Shown: positions 48,400-58,501 of the stretch, one piece after another
Numbering within the stretch: the stretch's first letter is position 1
Layout: the number at the start of each line of letters is the position of its first letter
Assembly: GCA_965153355.1 (NCBI GenBank)
Contig: OZ231126.1
Coordinates: 91,140,001 to 91,204,000 of the forward strand
Length of the DNA stretch: 64,000 nucleotides
Origin: Flaccisagitta enflata
Taxonomy: Eukaryota > Chaetognatha > Sagittoidea > Aphragmophora
Reading direction: 5' to 3'
Translations under genes and position numbers: made by a program
Notes under the pieces: model-generated
The model's database searches: none
Told to the model about the DNA's origin: nothing
What the model saw: only the letters and a program-made list of their open reading frames with translations

Positions 48400-49035
48400 C
48401 TACAATTTCGTGATCTTGTCATATTCCAGCGAGAGTTCCTCTACATCGTTCGGCTGAATGTCACAAACTTGTTTGTGACACTTCCAGTCTTTTGTCTGAT
48501 ATTCCTTGGAGCAATAACAAACTTTTTCACATCTGACGCAATACTTGAATTTCTCATAGCTTTGCCTAAACTATGACCAGGGGCCTAGCTGCGGCGAGCG
48601 ACAGCGATTCAAGATTTCCGCACCATTCGCAGCTTTGTATTTGCCTTGATCAAAACTGACGCGATTATAGTCTTTCCCCAAAATTCGACGTTCTATGAGG
48701 TCTACCTTTCTCTGTTTTGTGAATTCGCTAATGTTTCTTTTTGTGTAGCCGTCAAAATGAATCATTGTCGAATGAAATGCCGGATGTCCCAACTCTAAGG
48801 CTTCAAAATCATCGTCCACTTTCACTGAGATGGCATCGACGACGTATTTTGCTTTCGAATTAAGTATGTTGCCTCTGAGTTCCACGGCGCCATCTTTGTT
48901 GTGTTCCCTGTAATCAACATCTTTGCAGAAATGACATTATCATGTGCCGTAACTTTTGCTGCATGGGAGGCTTCTACTAGTGCCGGACAAGAGATTTTGT
49001 TTTTGATCAGCAATGCGGATGATCCTTTGGTCACC
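48400..49035 (-). pseudogene. MYND zinc-finger protein pseudogene, copy 1
   Basis: The - strand reads VTKGSSALLIKNKISCPALV, EASHAAKVTAHDNVISAKML, then a one-base loss relative to copy 2 (near 48916) shifts the frame. It resumes ISVKVDDDFEALELGHPAFH, TKRNISEFTKQRKVDLIER and AANGAEILNRCRSPQL, meets a TAG at 48571-48573, and continues in frame with YCVRCEKVCYCSKEYQTKDW and KCHKQVC before its final stop at 48400. The C-terminal part matches the MYND finger pattern (CxxC, CSxx, DWxxHKxxC), with one expected Cys replaced by Tyr. MYND fingers bind peptides in regulatory proteins. The N-terminal domain is unrecognised. Frameshift and stop argue for a pseudogene. Confidence 0.7.
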
Positions 49036-49049
49036 AGAAGAAGGAGAAT

Positions 49050-49486
<437 letters not shown>

Positions 49487-49796
49487 GAAAAAAAAATTTT
49501 TGTCACAAATTTTTGTCCATGGGTGTATAGTTGCACAAGCCTTGATTTTCCCTTGGGATTTTTGTCACTACTTTAAAGTTTATTTTTTTCCCTATGTACC
49601 CTTTTTATAGTTATGTTTTGGTATAACTGGTATCAAATGGTATTGTAGTTACTAAATATTACTTTTTAGTACTGCCAAAAGTTCATTTCATTATTTTTAG
49701 TCGCGTGCACGCGACTCTATGACCCACTCTGTCCGTCTGTTGGTCCGTCTGTCCGTCACGCTAAGCTTTTTTTCTTCAATTTACACTTACTCTTTT
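49487..49796. repeat. duplicated tail block plus subfamily A hairpin end
   Basis: AAATTTTTGTCCATGGGTGT to CCAAAAGTTCATTTCATTAT (49487-49696) is almost identical to 51853-52064. Both are followed by a - strand subfamily A end, TTTTTAGTCGCGTGCACGCG. Here that element is cut at about 49796 and joins directly to the MYND copy 2 sequence. Confidence 0.85.
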
Positions 49797-50169
49797 AGTC
49801 TCTGTTTTGTGAATTCGCTAATGTTTCTTTTTGTGAAGCCGTCAAAATGAATAATTGACGAGTGAAATGCTGGATGTCCTAACTCTAAGGCTTCAAAATC
49901 ATCGTCCACTTTCACTGAGATGGCATCTACGACGTATTTTGGTTTTGAATCAAGTATGTTGCCTCTGAGTTTGACGGCGCCATCTTTGTTGTGTTCCCTG
50001 TGAATCAACATCTTTGCAGAAATGACATTATCATGTGCCGTAACTTTTGCTGCATGGGAGGCTTCTACTAGTGCCGGACAGAAGATTATGTTCTTGAACA
50101 GCAGTGCAGATGATCCTTCGGTCACCAGAAGTGCAAGTCCTTGGGCGCTCATTGTAAAAATCATCGTCC

Positions 50170-50608
50170 TTCCTTCCCTCAGAAAAAAAAAGTTTTTAAG
50201 GAAAATCTTTTTTTACAATCTGACATATCTTGGGTAAAATTATATCTTTGCATAGAGATTCAAAAATTGTCATTTTCAAAAACATGGCATCTTTCTAAAG
50301 ACTTATAACATGAGGGCCATGTGTTTAGAAATGCAAAATTTTTCATTCAGAAGCAGAATTATAATTTTACCCACTAACTTTTTGAACTTTTCCTTTCATC
50401 TTCAAGAGAAATTTTCTTGTTTTATTTAATGATTTTGGTCTTTAAGAACATAAAATAGAAACTTATTGTTGGGTAATTATTTCTTAATATTCTTAAAGAA
50501 ATCAGGAGCATGAAAATTTTGATTTCAAACTTATTACCTACAAGGATGGCTAAATATAACAGTTTATTGTGACTGAAAATCAAATTTTGTCTTCGTTTGC
50601 ACCCCGAC
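50170..50608. mobile_element. MITE relative inserted in MYND copy 2
   Basis: The right end TTTTGTCTTCGTTTGCACCC then CGAC matches the ends of the 36752-37342 element. The interior has its AAAAACATGGCATCTTTC and GGGCCATGTGTTTAGAAATG palindrome. The left end is diverged, so the left boundary is approximate. Confidence 0.65.
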
Positions 50609-50985
50609 TCAAGACGTTCCCCATTCCCATGATTTCTACGAAGAAGCTGTCAGGGATACGAAGGTTACGGAGATTGTCCACGTACACGCCCTCGTCGACG
50701 GGAATGGAAAACTTGTTCCTTATATTCCTTGGCTTAGTCTTAGATTGTCTACATGAAAGTTAAAGAATGTAAACTAGGGCATGGACAATGCTTTGGAAGA
50801 CGAAGAGATGTTTTCCATTGAAAGTTATTTTACCAAGTGTATCTTTCCAGGCCGGATATCTATGATTTGTGACGATCAGTATGTTTCTGTGTGTCGGCAG
50901 ATTACGCTTGAAGTTCGAAGGATAATCGCTCTCTTTCTTAACATGCATGATGACGTTTTCGGGGCGTACTTCTTCATCTTGGATC

Positions 50986-51312
50986 CAGGCCTGTATATTC
51001 TTGAGTTTTTCCCCCCCCCCCGGTGGGGGGGGGGGAAAAAATCAAAGGGTCTGGAGATGGGGAAGGAAATCTATGGGGGAAAAAAGAGAAAAAAAGGAAA
51101 TTTGGGGAAAATATAGCTTTTTACAGTACCAAATCATGAAACTCAATTAGTAGAACACAATTTAACACTATTTAAACCTTAACTACATAGTTTTATTGCT
51201 ATATGGGGAAGAAAATTATGGATAAAAAAATGCGACGCGACGCGTCGCGGGGAAGAAAATCAAAGGCAGGGGGGGAAAAAAATCAAAAGCGACTCAAGAA
51301 TATACACCCCTG
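50986..51312. mobile_element. hAT-type MITE, 327 bp, 8-bp target duplication
   Basis: Left end CAGGCCTGTATATTCTTGAG and reverse complement of right end CAGGGGTGTATATTCTTGAG match at 18 of 20 positions. The duplication CTTGGATC flanks it (50978-50985 and 51313-51320). CAGGG ends with 8-bp duplications are typical of hAT elements. The inside has C- and G-runs and the palindrome GCGACGCGACGCGTCGCG near 51232-51250. Removing the insert and one duplication copy restores the reading frame of the host pseudogene. Confidence 0.9.
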
Positions 51313-51577
51313 CTTGGATCAGTGACTGAATATCCCGCATCATTTCAGTTAATCCGCTGTGAATGGATGGATCCATCATATTGGGTGGCTGTCAATAAAA
51401 ATGTAACAGGTCATTATTGAAAACGTAGCTATTTTCCGAAGGAGATCTAAAGAAAGTAGCAACTTTTTTAAGGAGCCGTTATCAAGTTGCCTTTGAGTAT
51501 AAAAAGTTTTGTCCTATCAGTCATATGCAGGCGCGTAGGACAAGGGCATACCGGGCATGTTGTAGGGAGGAGAAAGG

Positions 51578-51852
<275 letters not shown>

Positions 51853-52064
51853 CAAGAAAAAATTTTCTTTTCACAAATTTTTGTCCATGGGTGTATAGTT
51901 GAACAAGCCTTGATTTTCCTTTGGGATTTTTGTCACCACTTTAAAGTTTATTTTTTTCTCTATGTACCCTTTTTATAGTTATGTTTTGGTATAACTGGTA
52001 TCAAATGGTATGGTAGTTACTAAATATTACTTTTTAGTACTGCCAAAAGTTCATTTCATTATTT
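51853..52064. repeat. second copy of the duplicated tail block
   Basis: Runs parallel to 49487-49696 with few differences, including GTTTTGGTATAACTGGTATC. Confidence 0.88.
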
Positions 52065-52370
52065 TTAGTCGCGTGCACGCAACTCTATGACCCACTCTGT
52101 CTGTCTGTTGGTCTGTCTGTCCGTCACGTTTAGCTTTTTTTCTTTGTTTTACATCATTTTAAGACAATTTACATTTACTCTTTTAGTCTTTTGGTCTTTT
52201 AGTCTTTTAGTCTTTTAGTCTTTTAGTCTTTTAGTCTTTTAGTCTTTTAGTCTTTTAGTATTTTAGTCTTTTAGTCTTTTAGTCTTTTAGTCTTTTAGTC
52301 TTTAAGTCTTATGGTCTTTTAGTCTCATGGTGTTAACAACTGCACGCCACTCTAAGGTGTTGGCCTTGTT
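52065..52370 (-). mobile_element. hairpin-CTAA element, subfamily A, with octamer array
   Basis: + strand: TTTTTAGTCGCGTGCACGCA, a TCTGTCTGTTGGTCTGTC tract, then about 16 copies of TTTTAGTC (52185-52320), and the other end GTGTTGGCCTTGTTTGCC. The octamer equals the element's own outer end TTTTAGTC. Confidence 0.8.
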
Positions 52371-52845
52371 TGCCTACTCTTTGATTTCCTTTTCCATTTC
52401 CAAACCCCTTGATTTTTCCCTTAACTGGGGTGGGGGGGATGTGTGTAGGGATATCTGTAACTATATTACAACAATTGTAATTTTATCATTTTAAAAATTA
52501 TCATGAAATGTTTGTTCATTAAAAAAAATCATGAAGCAATCAAAAGTTGCTTAAAAAATGTCTATTCCCTAAACACAATTCATGAAGCAAGCAAAATTAC
52601 TGAAATAATTGTTGTTTTTACAGTTTATGATCAGAAACCTTAAGTTAGTTTCTGTTGGGACACTAAATTTGTCGGACACTTATTTGGGGGTGGCATGCCC
52701 TAAAAATCTAACTCTCCTACGCCCTTGCAGTCACATATGTTTATTTCTTAACAATCTGCAGTCTAACTACATCCCCAACGCGGTTACTGCAGCTTGCACA
52801 ACAGAAAATGTGAATTGACTTATCTGTTGCGGATTATCATACACA
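52371..52845. other. no supported gene
   Basis: A 69-codon frame at 52609-52818 lacks splice or family support. The rest is AT-rich. Confidence 0.4.
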
Positions 52846-52847
52846 AT

Positions 52848-53090
52848 ACGGCCGGATACAAGGCTACCCAAGTCGCGTGCGGGTGAGCAGGGGCAGTGAT
52901 TAAATCATGACCAGTTGCCCAAGGGCAATATGTGGTCAGCGATACCCGTTGCCCTGCTTTGCATGGTTGTGAATTGGAATGAGAGGAAGCAGGGCAGCGT
53001 CCGTGCATTTGTCCTCTCAGGCCTGAAATCTGCTCTCTCTGGCCTTAAATCTGCCCTCTCTGGCCTTAAATCTGCCCTCTCAGATTCAAT
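52848..53090 (+). mobile_element. subfamily A 5' end with subfamily E insert, truncated
   Basis: ACGGCCGGATACAAGGCTAC and AAGTCGCGTGCGGGTGAGCA are the subfamily A start. GTGGTCAGCGATACCCGTTG, AGCAGGGCAGCG and three CTCTGGCCTTAAATCTGCC units follow from subfamily E. No hairpin end was found. Confidence 0.65.
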
Positions 53091-53278
53091 AGAGAATTCA
53101 GAATCAAGCTATCATCATTACTTATTGAGCAATGCCGTTTCGAAATGTTACGGTTGAGATAAATCATACTGTACATATAATTTCAAGTTCAAAAATGCAT
53201 GTGATAGGTGTTGACCCTGTATCCGCCCTTGGTTTCTAAAATTTTCATCAACTGAACATTATTGATAATTGCAGTTGT

Positions 53279-53513
53279 TTTTTGTTGCGGACACGCAACT
53301 CTATAAGAGGCTTTGTTCCTCCGTTGGTCCGCCTATTTGTCCGTCAGTTGGTCCATTGGTCCATGGTGATCGAGTTGAAAAGTGGCAAAATGTATGTTTT
53401 AAACACTATATGTGTATGTTTGTGTGTGTGGGAGTAGGGGTTGGGGTGTTGATTGGGGTTGGATGCGCCTGCCCACCCGTCCGCAACAATATTGTGACCC
53501 CGCGTCACTTGTT
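53279..53513 (-). mobile_element. hairpin-CTAA element, subfamily D, full length
   Basis: - strand: AACAAGTGACGCGGGGTCAC, ATTGTTGCGGACGGGTGGGC, a GT-rich body, a CCAACTGACGG-like tract, and AGAGTTGCGTGTCCGCAACAA. The 5' GTTGCGGAC pairs with the 3' GTCCGCAAC. Confidence 0.85.
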
Positions 53514-53868
53514 AGTCGCGTGCACGCGACTCTAGACCTTGCAGTGTTGGTTGGTAGGTTGGGCAGTCCGTCGGTCCGTAACTTTTTTAAAATTATGACT
53601 TTTTAAGGTTTTTTAAGTTAATTTAAGGTACTCTAGGGCATTTCAGGGTACTTATGGGTACATTAGGGTACTTTAGGGTATTTAAGTTTTTTCTAGGTGC
53701 TTAAGGTACTTTAGGGTACTTTCAGATATTTTCGGGTACTTTTGGGTATTTTTGGGTATCTTTGGGTATTTTTGGGTGTTTTTGGGTATTGTATTGTACC
53801 AATATTGTGACGATATTGTATCGATATTGTATCGACATTGTATCAATACATATCGCGTGGCCTTGGGG
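53514..53868 (-). mobile_element. hairpin-CTAA element, subfamily A-like, with about 10-bp inner repeat
   Basis: Begins on the + strand directly after the previous element with TAGTCGCGTGCACGCGACTC. A GGTTGGTAGGTTGG tract, more than 15 degenerate TACTTTAGGG / TTTTGGGTAT units and a GATATTGTATC run follow, closing at CGCGTGGCCTTGG. Confidence 0.65.
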
Positions 53869-53930
53869 GGAGGAACTCTTTTGTTTGTCATTTCCAGACG
53901 CACGCGACTGTTGCCCTCTTGGGCTTGTGT

Positions 53931-54216
53931 TTAGATGTGTCCGTCAGGAACGCATCTCTATAAGAGGGTCTGTCGGTCCGTCCGTCGGTCCGTCCGTCCG
54001 TTGGTCCGTCCGTTACGCCTGTGCAAAAACCGCGTTTCTCGGCTGTTTTTGGTCACGGTGAGATCCTACACTGAAACAAAAGAGCAACCAACATGTTTTG
54101 AGAGTCTTTTCACCCGTCTGTTCGTCCATCTGTCTCTCCAAGTCTCCATACATTTGCACATGGTCAATCCACGCTGAGACACAGCCCGGACGCATCGTTG
54201 CCCGGTCGGGCTTGTT
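53931..54216 (-). mobile_element. hairpin-CTAA element, subfamily B, full length
   Basis: + strand: TTAGATGTGTCCGTCAGGAA and CGCATCTCTATAAGAGGGTC (hairpin end), a GGTCCGTCCGTC tract, ACGCCTGTGCAAAAACCGCG, then CCGGACGCATCGTTGCCCGG and TCGGGCTTGTT. The 5' GATGCGTCC and 3' GGACRCATC motifs pair. Confidence 0.9.
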
Positions 54217-54652
54217 AATGTAAACCTCGAAAAAAGGAGGATCCTCTGCAACGATCAATTGTTGTGGATCATTTGTAATGGCCGATATGATTTCCTCTTC
54301 ATTCGTTGTCGTCGTTGACTCGATTTTTGCCGCACCATTTTCAAAAGTTTCAGGCTCGTCAACCCCATTTTGCTTTTTTTTGACAAGATTGTAAAGCGTC
54401 TTCCTAGTTCCCACGGAAAAGAGAAATTGGGCATGAGGTCAGAAAAGCGCTCGACAGGTCTTGGCCAGACTATTTCTGCCCAACAAATCCTTAAGTCGCC
54501 ACCAATTTTGTGTGTCAGGTGATGCACAATGAGAGTTACCCAACCTGCCTAGATGGATCTCAATGCTTGAAATGGAAACTATCATTTTTTATCAAAAATT
54601 ACAAGTGAAAGAATAATAACCCTCACATGCACAAGATCATTTCTCTTAAAAA

Positions 54653-55376
54653 ACAAGGCCGGATACACGGCTTCCCCAGTCGCGTGCGGGTGGGCAGGGG
54701 TAGTGACAGATGAATGCTTCAGCATTCTGGCGGGAGCAGTGAACCTGCAAACGCCAAAAATAAGAATCATAACAAGTCATCTAAGGATCGCACATGGTTA
54801 GCGGTACCCGATGCCCTGCTTGGAGTGATTAGCTAAATTAAGTGAGAGCAGGGCAGCGGCCCCAAAGGGCCGATGTCCGGAAGGACACAGGGGTGAATTT
54901 CCAGACGTCCTGACAGGGCATATTTGAGGCCTTGGTAGCAACTTTCCATGTTATTCAATAGAATTTTTTCAATCTTTTTCAATCTCTCATCAATTTACCT
55001 TCATGTTATTTAATGTGAATTTTATATTTTTCTCCGTTTTTATCGAATAATTTACTATCTTATCTAATGGGAAGCATGTAACTTTTTTCACTTCTTTTTT
55101 CATCAATTTTCTATGTTATTCAATGGGTTTGTATTTTGTCAATTTCCTATGTTATTCAATTGGAATTTGAGGCTTGAGAAGCTTCGGGGTAGGGGACGTA
55201 CGTGACGTATGGGACGGACGTAAGGACGCCTGGAAATTCAATTTCAGAACCCCAGACATCGGCATTCTGAGCCGCTGCTCAGGTAAAGGGACTCTGACCA
55301 ACGAAACTGACGGAGGTGCTGGGATGCACGGACCGATTGACATAGCGGGATATAGAGTCGCGTAGCATGCGACTAA
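54653..55376 (+). mobile_element. composite: subfamily A ends around a subfamily E fold-back
   Basis: Subfamily A start ACAAGGCCGGATACACGGCT and CCAGTCGCGTGCGGGTGGGC at 54653; subfamily A end GCGGGATATAGAGTCGCGTA, GCATGCGACTAA at 55340-55376. Between them (about 54780-55300) is a subfamily E copy with arms GATCGCACATGG... GGGCCGATGTCC and a degraded partner GACATCGGCATTCTGAGCCG, plus an ATGTTATTCAATGGG repeat. The - strand reading frames inside are not genes. Confidence 0.75.
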
Positions 55377-56210
55377 AAATCAACAGATTATAGTGACATA
55401 CCCTGAGGTGCAGGTGCAACCAGCCAGTCTATATGAAGTACAAACTCACAATGCTGAGGGAATACTTTCCTTCCTACCTTAGCTAGGAATTGGCGTGATG
55501 GTTGATGAGAAGTCAGAATGAGTTTCTTTCAGCACCATTTTGAAAGTTATAAACCGCATTTCGATGAAAACAGAGCCAAACCAACCACGACTTTTTTCGT
55601 CGACGCTGAAAACACGCGGGGGAAAGTTGAAAACAATGTCAAAATTATGCTGAATTCAATCTTAATTCATTGATACAAATTTTCCATTGTCTCTATTTAT
55701 CGCCCCCCCCCCCGTTTTTGCTCCTCAGAACAATAATTTGGAAACAGATTGAAAAGCAAATAATGTTTGGTAAGTGAAAGATTTGAGCCAATCAGTCTTT
55801 AAAATGTTGCTGATACAGCTAATTTAGTTGCGGTGCGGCTGGCAGGAGCAGTGCTGGAGAAGGTCACTAGGCATCTGGGCTGGAGCCGGCTCAATAAGCT
55901 GAAGCTGAGGGGAGCAGGTCAGCGGCTCCCGCGGGGTCGGGCGCCTATGCTTTCACACATATAGGAGATTTTCCTCCTTCTTCCCGCACCCTCCCAGCCT
56001 CTCAGGCTCATATCCCAGCCAGAGGCCCAAATCCCAGCCTTGAGGCCCAATCTCCTGAGGCTCCAAACTTTAAGGCTGGAATCCCAGCCTAGGTGGGGAT
56101 TCTGGTCTGGAGGTTGGACGGCTCAAGACTGGGATTTGGGCCTGAGGCTGGGATAGAGCTGGGGCTTGAGAAGCAAAAAAATTTGATTTTCTTCTGGTCC
56201 CGCTTAACCT
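55377..56210. other. no gene; subfamily E fragments
   Basis: From about 55830 the sequence is subfamily A/E debris: GTTGCGGTGCGGCTGGCAGG, GGTCGGGCGCCTATGCTTTC, and an AGGCCCAAATCCCAGCC/AGGCTGGGATTTGGGCC palindromic minisatellite (56000-56160). Confidence 0.55.
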
Positions 56211-56214
56211 GTTT

Positions 56215-56745
56215 TCTGGGCAGTTGCTGCCCTCTAAAGGCCGACAACTTGTAGAACACAGGGGAATTCTACACGTCCGTCCCGTCCGCTCCCGTCCCCC
56301 TGTTGGCTTCTCCCCACCTTGTTCTCCCAGCCCTCAAATTTGCCCTCCCAGGCCTCACTCCTAGCTCCCAGGCTCAAATCAGCTTTCCAGGTTTGCAACA
56401 GCCCCACCTAAAAATCTGACCTCCAGACCTCAAATCTGCCTTCCAGACCCTCAATTAGCCCTCCAAGCATGAAATCAGCCCTCCATGGCTTAAATTTGCC
56501 CTCCAAACCTCAGATCGGCTCTCCAAGCCTTAATTATGCCCTCCAGCCTTCAAATATGCCTTTAGCGGCCTAAATCAGTCATTTAAGGCCTGAAATATGC
56601 CCCCTCAGGACGTATGGAAATTCGCCCCTGTGTTCTACAGGACATCGGCCCTTTGGGGCCGCTGCCCTGCTCTCACTCCACTTCTTCACTGGATCACTCC
56701 CAGCAGGGCATCGGGTACCGCTGACCATGTGCGATCCTCGGATGA
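56215..56745. mobile_element. subfamily E fold-back element with variable minisatellite
   Basis: Arms: TGGGCAGTTGCTGCCCTCTA, GTAGAACACAGGGG on the left; CCCCTGTGTTCTACAGGACA, TCGGCCCTTTGGGGCCGCTG on the right, then AGCAGGGCATCGGGTACCGC and CATGTGCGATCC. Between them are about twelve degenerate CCTCAAATCTGCCCTCCAGG units of about 24 bp and a CGTCCGTCCCGTCCGC tract. No coding capacity. Confidence 0.75.
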
Positions 56746-57162
56746 CTAGTTTCAAAATTCCTTTATCTTCCATTTTTGTTTTGGCCTTAAAGTTTCCTCA
56801 GATTTCCCAGAATTCAGCAAAATCCTGTGTAGTCTTGTTACAAAAGGAACAATTGTTAGTTTAGGAAAATTATGATTTTTATAAAAGTAAATTAAAATAA
56901 TACAGCATAAGTTGCAAAAGAGCTTGTGAAAAGGCAGATTAACAATTCTTTAAAGAGCAGAAATTTGTAAAAGCTAATTAAAAAAAGATCAGCATATTTT
57001 TTTATCCTACTGCAATATACAAATTAGGCTCTCAAAGACAATTTTCTAAAAAACGGAAGAGGAACGATTTCTGATAAAAGAAAAATGGTATGGGTCCTAA
57101 AATCGGCCACTCCACATTAGGACAAGAGGATGAATAGAAATAAGCAACTTTTGCTATGTGAA
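56746..57162. other. no gene seen
   Basis: AT-rich sequence without recognised features. Confidence 0.4.
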
Positions 57163-57383
57163 GCACCCAACTGGGGTATGGGCCTCAAGGCTGAGATATA
57201 GGCCTAGAGGCTGGGGGGAGGCGGGGTACAAAGGAGAAGGAGAGGAGGAAAAAATTCCCCATATGTGTGAAAGCATAGGCCCAAAAAGGGACCGCCTGAC
57301 CAACCAACCTACCGACCAACCTACTGCCCAACCAACCAACGGACCGACGTAGTAGGGTGTAGAGTTGGGTAGCATGCAACTAA
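57163..57383 (+). mobile_element. subfamily E/A fragment with hairpin-CTAA end
   Basis: CCTCAAGGCTGAGATATAGG minisatellite remnants, the CCCCATATGTGTGAAAGCAT arm, a GACCAACCAACCTACC tract, and the end GTGTAGAGTTGGGTAGCATG then CAACTAA. The start is missing. Confidence 0.65.
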
Positions 57384-57816
57384 CAAGAAATGATGAATAA
57401 CATGGGATATGAGAGTGCTTGTAAATCAAAAGGGGCGCTTATTGGAGGGTATTATGACAAATTCTTGATTTCAATTTCAAAATTAGAGAAAATACGGTAA
57501 TGTGTGTGGTTTTGCATCTTTACGATCGGGCAGTTGATCGATTTGTCAAAAGCTACCACGTTTTATGTATGTCAAGAATTCTAAAAAAATGGCCTCTCAT
57601 TTGCTGTTATCTCACGTTTTGAGATCAATTTTGATAAGAGAAGCGACCTTTAAACCTCTTGATTTGAAAATCACGGGTCGATTATTTTCACTTTGGACGT
57701 CTTCGCGTTCCCGCTGTCTCTCTATCCCTACTAACTACAAAGAGCCTATCTGTGTTTGGCAGAGTGTCTGGCAGTCACTCTCAATGCTACTTCTTTTGAC
57801 CATGTACATTATCCCC

Positions 57817-57862
<46 letters not shown>

Positions 57863-57863
<1 letters not shown>

Positions 57864-58264
57864 ATAAGAGAATTTTGCCGAATTTTCGGAGGTCCATGCC
57901 CCCTTTATCATAGGCGTTAAAACCTGCAACATAAATGTACAAATCATCATTTCACAAAACATTAATACTGTTTTTCATAGCAATTTCAATCTTTTTCTTC
58001 TTTTTTTGAATTTTTCACCTTTTTATTTGTCTCTTTTTCAGATAATCGGTATCTCCATGAAATTGATGTCTGACGCTGCATACTCCCCCTTCTTAGACAA
58101 CTTGTACGTCGACATTGCTTGGCCCGCGTCCACACAGTATGAGTCCAGCTCATATGATAGCGATATACAAACGCGTATCAAACGGAATAATAAGAGAATT
58201 TTGCCGAATTTTCGGAGGTCCATGCCCCCTTTATCATAGGCGTTAAAACCTGCAACATAAATGT
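57863..58264. repeat. 76-bp direct repeat, 326 bp apart
   Basis: AATAAGAGAATTTTGCCGAA through ATAAATGT occurs at 57863-57938 and 58189-58264, apparently identical. The right copy includes the end of the candidate exon 58042-58239. Both copies touch a (CT)n tract. Confidence 0.9.
58042..58239 (+). CDS. candidate terminal exon, unknown protein
   Basis: A strong acceptor (TTTTTATTTGTCTCTTTTTCAG) precedes IIGISMKLMSDAAYSPFLDN, LYVDIAWPASTQYESSSYDS and DIQTRIKRNNKRILPNFRR, then a stop. Codon third positions are C-rich over the first half, as in the light-chain gene. A GTACGT donor after FLDNL offers a shorter alternative exon. The last 50 bases belong to a duplicated segment. I do not recognise the protein; it might belong with the exon at 62185-62363 but a LINE lies between. 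Confidence 0.4.
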   Translation: MIGISMKLMSDAAYSPFLDNLYVDIAWPASTQYESSSYDSDIQTRIKRNNKRILPNFRRSMPPLS

Positions 58265-58279
58265 TCTCTCTCTCTCTTC

Positions 58280-58312
<33 letters not shown>

Positions 58313-58426
58313 GTCTGTCTCTTGCCCTGCTCTCTCTACTCTCTCTCTCTGTCTCTCTCTCTGCTCCTCTCTCTCTGTCTCTTCTCTCTGTCTCTCTCTG
58401 TTCTCTCTGTCTCTCTCTCTGTCTTC

Positions 58427-58498
<72 letters not shown>
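58265..58498. repeat. (CT)n/(CTGT)n tract
   Basis: Imperfect CT array ending directly at the first codons of the LINE remnant. Confidence 0.95.
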
Positions 58499-58501
58499 AT
58501 G

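Larger units (their letters stand above)
49797..51388 (-). pseudogene. MYND-protein pseudogene, copy 2, split by two elements
   Basis: Reading the - strand from 51388: PPNMMDPSIHSGLTEMMRDI, then a 327-bp MITE, then DEEVRPENVIMHVKKESDYP, RNILIVTNHRYPAWKDTLG, a TAA at 50761, in-frame FSIPVDEGVYVDNLRNLRIP and DSFFVEIMGMGNVL. A second element (50170-50608) follows, then MIFTMSAQGLALLVTEGSSA up to SEFTKQR, where it is cut by a subfamily A end. Its last 340 bp duplicate copy 1 but keep the base that copy 1 lost. The MYND finger itself is absent here. The frame is continuous across stop and insertions, so this was probably an intronless or single-exon gene. I do not recognise the N-terminal domain. 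Confidence 0.65.

Noticed and set aside
58038-58430. - strand frame with FNAYDKGGMDLRKFG, EF-hand-like
   Set aside because: The + strand here has a strong acceptor and C-ending codons; the EF-hand likeness is short and lies in the duplicated segment.
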